Of a stretch of 64,000 nt of DNA, positions 1 through 11,121 are shown piece by piece; positions within the stretch are counted from its first letter, which is position 1; each line of letters begins with the position of its first letter. The position numbers and the translations under genes are program-made. The notes under the pieces were generated by a model that was given only the letters and a program-made list of their open reading frames with translations, was not told where the DNA came from and did not search any database. Origin of the DNA: Penelope pileata. Taxonomy: Eukaryota > Chordata > Aves > Galliformes > Cracidae. Location of the stretch: NCBI GenBank assembly GCA_013396635.1, contig WBMW01005290.1:90540-154539 (forward strand). The letters are read 5' to 3'.

Positions 1-1065
1 CCCCCCCCCAGGCCCTCCTGCCCGCAGTGCTGGTCCAGGCCCTGCCTCCACCCGAAAGCAGAACTGTGGGGTTACAGTGCATTTCATCTGCCTGGGAGAT
101 GTGACCCAAAACGCAGAAGGAGTTCTAAGGCTGGGTTCTGCACTTCACAGCAAAAACGGCAGCTAATGGCTGAGTTCACAAAATGGTGTGGCCTAAGCAC
201 TGCCCCACTTGATGGTTTTTGTGCAAGAACCTGCTGTGAAAACCAGAGGCAAGGAACTCACCACAGCAGCCAGCTACGTGAGTGATATTGCCAGCCCTGG
301 TACTCGCCCTACAGCCCTACAGAAACTTTCAACCATTTAAAAGTATTGGAAAGGACATTGGGGAGCTATGATGGAAATGAGGTCCTGCCCTTCTGTTTGG
401 AACTGATGTTTTCTCTTCCCTCTGATAACCCCTCCACAAAGTATTTCAGCAAAACAAATGATCGCTCATACCAGATCTATTCTGCGTGCTCCTGACCCAG
501 CATCCAGCTTCACTCGTGGAGCAGAGGAGCCAGAGCAGATGCCCACACGCAGGTCTGGAGGCACAGCCCTCACCTCTTACACATGCACCCACAGCCCCCG
601 CGTGCGGGCATTGCTACGCACCAAACCCAAGCCTGAGGTCCACCTGTGCTTCTGTTTTATTACATACTTGGCTCCACCAGTAAAAGCAATGCCCTGCAGA
701 AACAGCCTCCAGCACGACGTGTCTGGCCTGGCAGGGCTGTGCTCTTTGGCTAAATGCCTTCCTCTTGGGGGCTCAGGAAAGAGAAGCTTTGGGCGACATG
801 CTCCAGGCGGCCTTGCTCCAAGCCACGGGCTGGAGCTCGCAGTCTCCAGAGATCCTTTCTCACCTCAACCATCCAATAATGAATACTGTGAAACTTGGAT
901 CAGCCACCTCTTTTCCTTGCCCATGTTGCCACTATAGAAACACTCACACTAGACAAGTACCGCAAAGATGGTGAACGGACCGGAGGGGAAGACGTGTGAG
1001 GAGCAGCCGAGGTAGGGAGGCTGAAGGGAGGCCATATAGCTGTCAGACAACAGCACCCGCAACAT

Positions 1066-1155
1066 CACAGAACCACAGAACTGTAGGGGATGGAAGGGGC
1101 CTCTAGAGATCATCGAGCCCAATCCCCCTGCCAGGAGCAGGCTCCCTCCGTATCC
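1066..1155 (-). mobile_element. CR1 LINE 3' end fragment
   Basis: The stretch reads cacagaa-accacagaactgtagggg, then ggaaggggcctctagagatc, then ccaatccccctgcc. This is the reverse complement of the avian CR1 3' end, including its short 8-base-type tail repeat. The copy is 5'-truncated, as is usual for CR1, and non-coding. Confidence 0.85.
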
Positions 1156-2255
1156 TTACTATCAAACACCTAAATGAGATCCTCGCTATTAAAATCCCAA
1201 CATTTTCCAGAGCGCGCTGGCCAAACAGACACTGTTACCCTGGGAATGACGGCAGCGGTAGCTTTCCAGGAGTGATTCCTCTTTAGGGTAAATCAGCCTA
1301 AACACAATGAATTTATCTGGGGGATTTCCTTCCAGCTGTGTATTCCTGGGCAGGGAGGACTCAAATCCTTTTCTGAATGGATTCTGAAAGAAAACAAAGA
1401 AAACATATTCAGAGGTAACCTAAAGGATTAACAAAATCAGGTTTCGGGTCAGTGAAAGTGGAAGCAGCAACAGATTAAAAGGGAGGGCCCTAGCATTGGC
1501 TCAGAGGATTTGGCACGAGGGGACTTTTCTCCGACAGACAGCAGAAAAGCAAGGCTTCTCACCCACCCGACCATTTGCCCAGCATTTAGAGGGACATGAA
1601 ACGAAATTCTGGGCCTTTGGCCAAACCGCCAGCTCCACCTTTGTATGTCTCCTGCTTCCATGCACAACGCTGTCACCATCTCAGGGCTCAATGAAGCCGC
1701 TGTCTGCAGAGATCTCACCCCTAGCAGCCCCTCGGAAAAGCCAGCACCACGCTCACGCTGGCCCTTGAACACTCCATCAGAGCACCAGAGCCCATGAAAT
1801 GTAAACATGAGCTCTCTTGGTTGGCTGAGAGCAAGGATGGAGCTCCTTCCACGGCGAGCTGGAGCACCAAAAGGTCCTCACACCCCTGAGTCCTCTGGCA
1901 GAGGGAGCTCACAGCACGAGGAGATGCCTCCATCTCCTCTCTCCACACATCCATCAGCACCTTCGTGACTTTCAGCTGCTTGACAAATTCTTGGAGTAAA
2001 TGCAGGTAGTGCAGGTTCGAGCATGGCTGTGTGTTCCATTTTTGCTGCAAACCAGCCTAAAATCCTACGTGAACAGCGACAAAGTAAGAGGAGAGCTCAA
2101 AGGTCCTGTTTGTTTAAACAAGTCCTGCATTTCTGAAGCGGTTACACAGAAACGACCGGTTATCTGGGATGTGGTGACTGTAATGTGAAATGCTTTCAGT
2201 CGGCATAACGGGTCCCGATAAAAAGAGAAAGAGCTACGATAAGACTTGAGCTTCC

Positions 2256-2345
2256 ACAGAGTCACGGGGTGGCTGGGACCTCTGGAGGTCACCCCTCAGG
2301 CAGGGACACCGAGCAGGGTGCCCAGGGCCATGTCCAGAGCAGGGC
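2256..2345 (-). mobile_element. CR1 LINE fragment, diverged
   Basis: The pieces gagtcacggggtggctggga, cctctggaggtcacccctc and gggtgcccagggccatgtcc follow the order of the reverse-complemented CR1 3' region. Divergence is clear, so the borders are approximate. Confidence 0.6.
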
Positions 2346-2845
2346 CACCCCTTCAGCTGGTGAGACGCAGAAAGAAACTTCTATTTTTTTTTCGCCAAAT
2401 GAAGCAGATAAAGCTGGAGGTGAGAGACACAATGAGAAACAACTGTGAAGCAGAGGAAGAAGAAAAAAAATTGGAATAAACCCAACAAGACCCAGGCCTC
2501 AGAGTAGCTAGACTGGTGCTTCCGACAGACCCAGGGCGAGGCATGGAAGATGGAATGCCTTACTGACGGAGTGCTCGAGAGGCTGGATGCTCAGGCAGCC
2601 ACTTCCCTGTACGAAGCCAGCCAACATCCTTTTTTTCACATATATTTGAGACAGTCAGAAACCAAAGAAAGAAAAAAAAGAAAGCAGATTATGTTGGAAA
2701 ACAGATTACAAACCAAACAAACTACTAAAACCACCTTGTCTTGGGAATTTGGCTTAAAAACCTGATTGAATGAAAGATAACTAATTTGATTAAGTAGAAC
2801 AAGTTATCTTAATCCCCACTTAGGGAAAGCACTGCCAGCAGAGCC

Positions 2846-2935
2846 AGCGCCGTGCCTCCCGAGCGGCCGCGATGCGCGCGGGGCCCCGCCAGCACCCAGC
2901 CCGCAGCCGCCCGGCTCCCCCTGCGCGAGGGATGT
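2846..2935. promoter_or_regulatory. CpG-dense patch, possible promoter or enhancer
   Basis: About 15 CpG dinucleotides fall within roughly 90 bases, including a NotI-type gcggccgc site, inside DNA that is otherwise AT-rich and CpG-poor. It runs from about gccagcgccgtgcc to tgcgcgaggg. Such a dense, undecayed cluster usually marks an unmethylated promoter or a conserved regulatory element, but it is much shorter than a standard CpG island. No convincing open frame or splice site could be tied to it, and its direction is unknown. A GC-rich low-complexity remnant is the alternative. Confidence 0.4.
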
Positions 2936-3879
2936 GCTCAGGGCTGGCGGCAGGCCAAGGGGAGAAATTAAGTTAAGAAATTAAACTTCTTATTTTTGAA
3001 GCTGTGGGAAAACAAGAAGAGAAATTTCCAGGATGGTGAGGAAACAGGTCTGATCAGAAAGTCTCTGCAGTTCAAGGCATCTCCTACACGGGAGGGTTTT
3101 TTATGTTCTGCCTTTTCTTTTTTTTTTTTTTTTCTGTCTCTGACAACTGAGCTGGGTTACAGATCCCAAATGTCCTGCCTCTGTCTCAAAGCGTGCAATT
3201 ACATCTCAAATTCTTACAAAATTTGAAGGGTGACATGCTATTCTTTTTTCAGCCCCATAGCGACAGAGCACTGTATTTGTGCAGCTGTCGAGAGGCAGCG
3301 AACCGGGCCTTAAACTCCCGTTGGTAACAAATGGGATTTACCATGGCCAGAATGAATCATTTTGATAACACATACAATTAGTTTTATAGAAGTTTTAGTG
3401 TGCTATAAAAGTGGCTGTATCACTTGCGTTCCCTAGGGCTCTCTTATAAAATGCCTTTGCCACGACTGTATTCTCCTGGCACTGAAATGTAGGTAGCCGA
3501 GCACATCTGCATGCACAGAGGCATTTTAAGACATTCAAGTCAACTTTGCTGCCTTTCTCACTTCTAAAACTCATGGGAAGAAATGAGATCACTTCTGGAT
3601 TCCAGCATTATCAGCTGTCCAAAGCTGAAGGCACTCGTTCACTCCTATGTGGTCAATGAGATGCCTCTGTGTGTCTCATTGCTGCCCCGAGCCGATCCTC
3701 AGCTCAGCTCCTGGGGGCTGGCTGCCTTCAAAGAGCCTGGGAGAAAATGTGCAACAGGTACAAACAGTGTTGGTCCCTAACTCCACTGGAGCTGTGGAAA
3801 TGTATCCTGCAGGAAGACTTTTGGCTTCATGCTGAGAAGGGCAAGGTGAGTTACTTGGATTCCAACTTCAGGATCAGGC

Positions 3880-3985
3880 AACATGGTCTGGTGGGAGGTG
3901 CCCCTGCCCATGGCTTGGGGTGGAACTGGATGGGCTTTAAGGTCCCTTCCAACCCGTACCACTCTGTGATTCTGTGAATCTATGG
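3880..3985 (+). mobile_element. CR1 LINE 3' end fragment
   Basis: The copy runs in the forward direction: a ggtgcccctgcccatggc block, then gatgggctttaaggtccc, ttccaacc, and a terminal tgattctgtgaatctatgg. This is the CR1 3' UTR with its ATTCTATG-type tail. Confidence 0.85.
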
Positions 3986-4559
3986 TTCAGTAGCAGCTGG
4001 GGCATGTAGGAGCATGTACTATGACAACAACAATCCTCTCTGAGTTTATGAACATTTTTTCTTTTGTACATATTTTGAACACTGAAAGTAGGCTATGACT
4101 GAGCCTTTGGTTACTACTTCTGAAGTGTACCATTAATAAACAGAGTTCATTTATAAAAACTGCCCCGCTAACCTGATGAGCATGCTAAGAGAGGTCAATG
4201 TGCCTGCCCAGCCCTTGCATTACAGACTGCAGGCATCAGCCAAACAAGGGCCAGCATTCAAACACCAACTCAGTAAATCACTGCTGTTCAGGAGATGCAG
4301 CTGCCAACACCTCACTGGTAGCTGCTGCCCCATGGCACACAGCACCACGGGGCTCATCCATCCTGGCTTGGCAGTGCTTTGTGGGTGACATTCAGCATTT
4401 CCTCCAAGGCCCAGCTCTCCCCACGGTCACCTCCCGCCGCTCCACAGGAGCAGCTCCAGGCTGCGTGGGCACGTGCCAGCTGTGGGCCGGGTGGGAAGTG
4501 TTCCACCCGCCATTTTGCCTTCCCTCTGACACCACTACAACCTCCAGCTCCATGCCGTG

Positions 4560-5081
4560 TGTCTTAGTTTCTAACAGAAGTTACTTCTCTCACAGTGTCT
4601 GGTATGAAGTTGTTTTGTTTTCAGAAGAGAAACAAAACTGATAACACCTGGCAGTGTTGAACACAGCCAAGGACATATTTTGTTCCTCAGTGAAGCAGTT
4701 AGAAGGCATAAGGAGCTGGGAACGGGGAGGGGACAGGACCAGGGCAGCTGACCCAAATTGACCAAAGGGATATTCCATACCATATGACATCATGTCATAT
4801 AAGAAAGGGAAGTGAGCTGGGAGGGCCCGTTTGCTTGGGGGATTGGCTGAGCATCGGTCACGGTCGGTGAGCGATTGCTTTGTACAATCACTTGTTTTGT
4901 GTATAATTATCATTACTGTTATTATACTCTATTTTCCTATTTCTGTTAGTAAATAGTTTTTATCTCAACCCACGAGTTCTACCTTATTTCTCCGCTCTCT
5001 CCCCCATCCCAGCTGGGAGGAGGGGGGGGGTGAGCGAATGGCTGTGTGGGGTTTCCCGGCCTGCCGGCTGAAACCAGAACA
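4560..5081 (+). mobile_element. Avian endogenous retrovirus solo LTR
   Basis: This is a forward copy of a common avian LTR. It starts near tgtcttagtttc and carries accaaagggatattccatac with catatgacatcatgtcat (4758-4800), then tttttatctcaacccacgag near 4957 and ctctcccccatcccagctgg. It ends at about accagaaca. No retroviral gene lies next to it, so it is a solo LTR. The copy at 55971-56499 has the same blocks in inverted order. The assignment to an ERVL-like or ERVK-like family is from memory and not settled. No clear target duplication was found. Confidence 0.8.
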
Positions 5082-8000
5082 GCTTAGTCCCCCAGGCTCA
5101 GGCAGCTCCTCACCTGCTCCCTTTTCCCATCTGTTGGGTGTAAGAGCAGGGGGAATTCAGTGGTGGCTGAGTAAAGGAGTCAGAGGGACAGTTGCCAAAA
5201 GCCACATCCTAAAACCCAAGATGTCCTGAAGACGAATTAAAAACATTTTCCGTAATTATTTTAATAGCGCTACACAATACTAATGTATCATATTAATATT
5301 AATGTATGAACTCAGTCATATATGACAGCCAGAAAAAGTGAATGATGGTGACACTTTGCTGAAAAATTGTACCTTCAAAATGAAAACGGGTGTTTGGTGC
5401 TTCCTGGTGCTCTGAGTTTAAAGCAGCACTCCTGACACTTCTGGCAGTTTATGTTCTGGAGCAAGAAAGTCCACGCACAGGGAATGGCCCATCCCTTGGA
5501 GGATGCTGGATGGCAAGCTCCAGCCATCTGCAAGTTGCCCCATTGGCTACAGTGATAGAGAGAATTCGCTCCGTATCAACAGGCTGACAGGGAGCTGCAT
5601 GGCAGCAGACACCCCACCAACTCTGCCCTATGTCTTTAGAAACACACATCAGCAGAGCACTGACCAGTTCCTCTGTCAGATCTTCATCGGCACTTTGCTT
5701 CTGGTTTCAGCATTTTGTCTTTAACAGATTTTTTGGATGCCTCCTGCAAATAACAAGCCGTAACAATTTCCTACAAGCACACAGCTCCAGAGCTCCTCTT
5801 CAGGAGCCATCTGGGGAAAAGCAGCCACAGCACCGTGAGAGGCAGGCAGATCTCAGCCAGGGAAGATCAGAGGGGCCGCCGCGTCCTGCCGGGCTGATCT
5901 ATACGGCCTTATCTTCTATCTCCTCCCCTCCTCCCTGCCTGTGCTCCCACGGTGCTGCTCACCGGAAAACCTGTGTGCTTGCTTTCTGCAGTTGTTCATT
6001 TTCAGCTCTCAAGCTGTCTTCTCATTTTAATGTAATATTCCTCTTCTGGCATGCGGTGAATATGCCAGGGTAAAGCGCTCACTTGAACTTGTTCCCAACA
6101 CCATGTAAATAAACGCCTGGCTCTGGGAAAAGAAAATCCCCATGTTTTGCCCAGAAGCTCTCTGAAATGCCATATGCACAGAGCCTCCCACTTAACGAGC
6201 AGCAAGGAAGCACTTTGGCTCCTGCTGTTTTTCCAGCTCTCATCAACCCCTTGGTAGCCACGAAGCTGTGAGCAAGACGGCGAGCCGGTGAGCAGGGACC
6301 TGCTGCCCTCATGGCACAGCTTCCTTCCAAAAACACTCCAGCTGCAGCCCCTCGGGCTGGAGAAAACCACTGTCTGCTTCTGTAACTGAGCCTATGGGGC
6401 TTCTGTGAATTAATCTGAACTTTGACATGTTTTTGAGAAAAACTGTCCAGTTTTGATGGACATTTCTCATGCTGATCATCCAGCCACAGCACAGTGTGTG
6501 TTGCAGTGCTCAGCTTTCCCTGTTGACAAAAAAGTAAACAAAAATTTGGGGTAACTATGCCTAATTTCAGCTTTCAGCTATCAGCTCCTTAAACACTTGT
6601 TTGCCAGACCAATGTTCAACCTTTCAACCTCTGTAACACAATTTAGATATTTCAATCACCTGGTAATCTGCAATGCATCCCTTCTGAGCCACCGTGTTAT
6701 GATGAGCCACACTCTTCATTTACACCAAGGTAACATCTATGATATCAGCTCCATTGCCTTGATAACATTCATTTTTAATTTTGAACACTGATTTATGCTT
6801 GACCCTCTGTACAAGGTGCTATTCAGCATCTTAGGGTTAGTATTTTATCAGCAGGTTGTATGAATTCTTCCATTTGGCTTTTCATTGAAGACCAAGCAGG
6901 AATCTCTTTGAACACCTTTTTTGTTAGCAACAGTGCTGCAATTTCCATGTTAGATAACTGCTTTGTAAGAACACTTGGAAAAAAAAACAACCCTGTTTTA
7001 GTCTCCCCGTTTGTAACTCAGAGGTCATTTTGCTTCTCTATCAACCATTTTTCACGCCTGGTTTCTAACCTATATTCAATTCTTCCTTGCCCTATTTCCA
7101 CTGTCTTCCCCGTTGTCTTTACTCAGCTGCTGCCCTCTGCTTCTCTCATCTTAGCTGCTGAGAATTCCACGGCGTGCCAGTTGCATTTACTCCACCAGAA
7201 AGCAATTATTAAGCATGACTTCAGCCTATCTTGGGTGAATCAGAAAAACAATCACATCAAACGAAAAAAAAAGCATAGCTGACACCTCAGACTATCAAAT
7301 ATAATCCATGTGTGCTTTTCCGGTATGTCTTAATTGCATGTTATTATCTCAGAATTGCATAAGGGTATAATTTCCTCTAAAGATGTTCACTACTTATTTT
7401 CTATAGCAGCTAACATCCAAAACATAGCACAATTTCAGATTAAAAGCATGACGCTGAGTTACAGGGCTCCAAACCCACTTTTGGACAGCCAGTTCGGCAG
7501 CCCCAGTGGGAAAACAAGGAATGCTGGAAAAGGATTGCAGTGGTTTTTACATTTAAGAGGAGTTACGCTGCTGGCCACAAGAGAGATCTCACATTACTGA
7601 AAGTACACATATTTGCTGAAAAATAAAAGTCTCGCAGAAAAAGAAAAAGGCATCAGACAATTTGAACAGCTGGAAGCATTTTTAGAAACTACGAAAAGGG
7701 AGAAAAAAATTCATTTAGAATAATATTTCCCTTTCTGTAGTAAGCATCGTAGCAGTGGTATAATGTTCTCTAGAGGCCTAATAACATCTACTGTTCAATC
7801 CTCAAAGGTTATTTCACAAAAAAAAATTAGTGGAGTCAACAGAGTTTCTTCACAACAGAACTAAGGCTGTCATTCTGAGTTGCATTTATTTTTCTATGAG
7901 CTCCTGCCTTCGTCAAATGTCCCAAGAGCTGTGAATTTGTGACAACAAGCGAAAGCCCACTTTGCTCTGGAAAAGGACAAAGTCTTCTTCACTTCTTTGT

Positions 8001-8315
8001 CTATATCAGATTTCAGCATCGGGAAGATGTTGTTTGATGCCACTCTGACAAGAACTTCCAAGGACTGTTGTTTACAGAAGGATCACATGAGACAGCAAAT
8101 TAAGGAAGCAACAGAGGCCACAGGCATAAACCAATGCCATACACATTTTGATAAAGCATGTAAATTCTAGAACCAACACCACTTCAATTTCTTTCAATTA
8201 AAACCTCGGGGCAATCTCTTAATTTTAAATGCTCTTCTTATTCCGCCAATTATGATGCTCTATTTTCTTTACAGTAATGCTCCAAGGCTCATGTCAGCAT
8301 TAGGATTTCCTCTTC

Positions 8316-8648
8316 CTAAGTTCTTTTTGTCTCAGTGAATCTTTTAACATATGCCAACTCCAGATAAACATTATTGGCAGTTTGCTCAGGACAAAACCCA
8401 TGCAACTCACACAGGACTCCCTCGGTGACACCCTTTAATTCCCACACTTCCACTGAACACGAGAAGCTGTTAAGCTTACATTCGTGAGCTATTGTTTCCC
8501 CTTGAGAACCTACCACCTTCACAATGTGACATCTAAAATTAAATTTATTTATTTTTTTAATCACTTGACTTACAGGGAAATACCCACCTGGTTTGTTAAA
8601 CTCCTTCCTCTTAGGAACCAACAGCAGAGGCAGAATGCAGTCAGACAC
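8316..8648 (-). other. Unexplained minus-strand ORF, coding status uncertain
   Basis: This open frame of 110 codons does not match a family I know. It is on the same strand as MIPEP and 2.4 kb past its polyadenylation signal. The C-terminal half (KLNSFSCSVEVWELKGVTEG and onward) has an ordinary amino-acid mix with few low-complexity residues. On the minus strand a possible donor (cag then gtgggt, near 8587-8594) and a possible acceptor (tttaattttag, near 8534-8544) fall inside it. It could be two small exons of an unknown transcript, or chance. Confidence 0.15.
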
Positions 8649-9578
8649 GCAACACGGACGCTTGGCTGTGGCACATCTAAAAATGGGTCTGCCTGTCCTT
8701 AGTCAAAACACACCGAAAAACGTCCAAAGTCAGATCTAACAGAATGGCAGCACTACTCACAAAAGACAAATTCCCGCTACATAAAAACAGACAAAGTGAA
8801 AAGACGGGAAGATGGGGTCAAATATCAAACAATATCTGAGAACACAAATTCTGTTAAAAAAATGGGCCCCAATCACCAAATCAATTCTCCCCCCTACTTA
8901 TTTCTTTCCAAACACACTTGTTTTTCCTCATTGTCTGCATTTTTATTTTTCACTTGCTTCTCTTCCAGCTAACTGCTCCCATCTCTCAGCCTTGGTTCTC
9001 TTGCTCCTTCCACTGTTCTGCCTCTGAGCAGGCCACATTAAACCTTTTGCAATGACACACATAGGACCTCTAAAAGATAAGGCTTTTTCTCTAGAGAAAA
9101 GCTTACCACATTTTTATTTTTAGGCATTCAAATATCATTTCAGAACTTACTTGAAGAAGAAACCTTCACTGATAACATCTCCTTTATCACTCACTATGTA
9201 ATGTACAACCTTGAGCTGCTCCACCTACCTGGAGCTAACTATACTGAAAAAACATCTTGTTTTGAATGAGTTTTGTGCCCCCAAACCTGCCCTCCTGTAC
9301 TTTAAACAGCTTCCTAACGCTCATCCACTCATTATGAAAGGGAAACTCCATGTGAACAAACACGCAGGGAACAGATTCAGGCCCTACCTAAGCAGCAGTT
9401 TGCCAACATATTTCCACAATAATTGTTCTCTGCAATGGAATCATCAAAACGCCTGCAAATCCATATTCACCATACACTTCAGTCAGCAAAGCTCTTAAAG
9501 TAATGTGGGAAAACCTAAACCACCACTACACAATAAAACATGCCCAGACAATGGGTAAAAGGACAAAAGCATCAGTTT

Positions 9579-9980
9579 ATAGAATCATAGAACACTTGGG
9601 TGGGAAGGGATTTAAAGCCCAGCCAATCCCAATTCCCTGCCACGGACAGGCTGCTACCCACCAGCTCCGGCTGCCCAGGGCCCATCCAGCCTGGCCTTGA
9701 ACACTTCCAGGGATGGGGCACCCACAGCTCTCTGGGCAGCTGTGCCAGGGCCTCACCACCCTCTGGGTAAAGAATTCCCTCCTAACGTCTAACCTAAATC
9801 TCCCCTCTTTTAGTTTTAAACCGCTTCCCCTTGCCCTATCACCATTAGGCTGTGTAAAAAGTTACTCATAAGCTCCCTGTAAGTATTGAAAGGTCCCAGG
9901 AGCCTTCCCTTCTCCAGCCTGAACAAGCCCAGCTCCCTCAATCTTTCTTCATAAGAGGCACTCCAGCCCTCTAAGCAGGA
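9579..9980 (-). mobile_element. CR1 LINE 3' fragment, about 400 bases
   Basis: The copy is reverse oriented. It begins with tagaatcatagaacacttgg, then gggaagggatttaaagc, and carries ggccttgaacacttccaggg, gcctcaccaccctctgggta and the antisense of the end of the reverse transcriptase ORF up to about 9980. It is 5'-truncated. The open frame on the minus strand at 9577-9759 lies inside it and is not a gene. Confidence 0.9.
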
Positions 9981-10865
9981 GAAAACTTCTCAGACATTAT
10001 TCCTGACCCATGAAAACGGAAGTTCAGTGGCAGATCTGCAAAAGGTAAGCCTATAAACAAAAAAAATCCTAATTCGGTTGGACATTTTAAAAACTATGAA
10101 TTCAATAGCAACACTAGTTCTACTACACCCTGCAAACTGCATTCCTCCTCCCAAACATTTTGTGTACCTGATAATGATGAATGGTTCACCTTGTGTACTT
10201 AAAATATTTTAAGTGTGTTACTTCTATTCCAAACCCGAAGAAGACCTGGTCAATAGCTTTGTATAACAAAAGATACTGTTTTTACTTGCAAATGTGGCCA
10301 CACATATACCAACGGAATCATCACTGCATGACTGTGTTCCATGTCATCTTCCACTGGGAAACGTTTTACTCCTCTGCCTCTCTTTTTCATGTTGCAAGGT
10401 ATTTCTTTCTTCCTCATCCTAACATTTTCCTTCACATACCTGTGTAGCTACAGCTTTTCTTCTTTAACGTAATTGCTTCCTACCTCAAATAGTTTCGTTT
10501 CCAACTGCAACTTTCTTCCCAGTTTCTCTTCTCCATTGCAAACACAATTTGCTCCTTCCTGATTCAGAAAGTCCCACAAGGAAGAGTTAAACACTTTTAA
10601 AGAATGTCCATCAACATATGAGAAGGACCCATGCAAACAGTTCTGGGTCATGACACTTAACACCTATGTGCTAACACTAAACCATTGTGTGTACCAGAAG
10701 ACAACCCACACTCTCCACCAACCCTGAGGATGAGTTCAATCCCCGTTTAACCATCTGTTCTGATAAGACTAGATTTTCTAACAGTAAGTACTAGAGTATT
10801 TATCGTCTCAAATTCCATGCTAAAGCTACTGTGAAATGGAAAGCCATCATCTTCATAAATGAAAC

Positions 10866-11026
10866 CACGTCATCCAAAGAAATTATTTATTACTGTTCCA
10901 CCAACACAAATATTCAAACATTTACAAGAGTTCACCAAGAAGTAAAACCAGTCACAACAACATTGCAACCACAATTATTACGATACATCTGATCTTCCTA
11001 AAAGAATTCAGTTCTGTCCAATACTT
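10866..11026 (-). other. MIPEP: MIPEP 3' untranslated region (short form)
   Basis: This is the sequence between the stop codon and the expected cleavage site about 20 bases past the AATAAA. It is AT-rich and about 160 bases long. The lower boundary is inferred from the polyadenylation signal and is not marked by anything else. Longer forms using sites further down cannot be excluded. Confidence 0.6.
10886..10891 (-). terminator. MIPEP: Polyadenylation signal of MIPEP
   Basis: The plus strand reads tttatt, so the minus strand reads a canonical AATAAA, 136 bases after the last base of the stop codon. A GT-containing stretch follows on the minus strand (around 10840-10870), as expected downstream of a cleavage site. 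Confidence 0.7.
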
Positions 11027-11121
11027 CTATGAGTCCGTGATGAATGTTTCGAAGTCCTGGTCTAAGTCTGAAACAAGGGCATCCACAAAATCTTCAACTG
11101 AAGGTGATTTCTGAAGCATAC
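11027..11121 (-). CDS. MIPEP: MIPEP last coding exon and stop
   Basis: This 95-base coding part completes Gly313 and gives residues 314-343, MLQKSPSVEDFVDALVSDLD and QDFETFITDS, ending in TAG at 11027-11029. The acceptor is ct at 11122-11123, after a pyrimidine-rich tract on the minus strand. The acidic tail with its FETF motif is typical of the MIPEP C-terminus, so the protein ends at its natural place. The 3' UTR follows toward lower coordinates. Confidence 0.96.

Larger units (their letters stand above)
1..10865. other. Intergenic DNA downstream of MIPEP
   Basis: No exon could be assigned here. The region contains CR1 fragments, one LTR, a CpG-dense patch near 2.85-2.94 kb and many short open frames without recognisable protein content. 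In mammals TNFRSF19 lies 3' of MIPEP and converges on it (established synteny). I looked for its cysteine-rich and C-terminal sequence on the plus strand and did not see it, so it probably ends before position 1. An AATAAA on the plus strand at 4135-4140 could end an unseen plus-strand transcript, but nothing else supports this. Confidence 0.6.

Noticed and set aside
458..937. 159-codon plus-strand ORF
   Set aside because: It has no recognisable domain and shares the stretch with other open frames. The sequence is moderately GC-rich, which lowers stop frequency.
4198..4641. 147-codon plus-strand ORF
   Set aside because: It runs into the LTR that starts at 4560 and has no recognisable domain.
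5630..6492. 147-codon plus-strand and 122/137-codon minus-strand ORFs
   Set aside because: Neither strand gives a recognisable protein, and competing frames are open in the same place.
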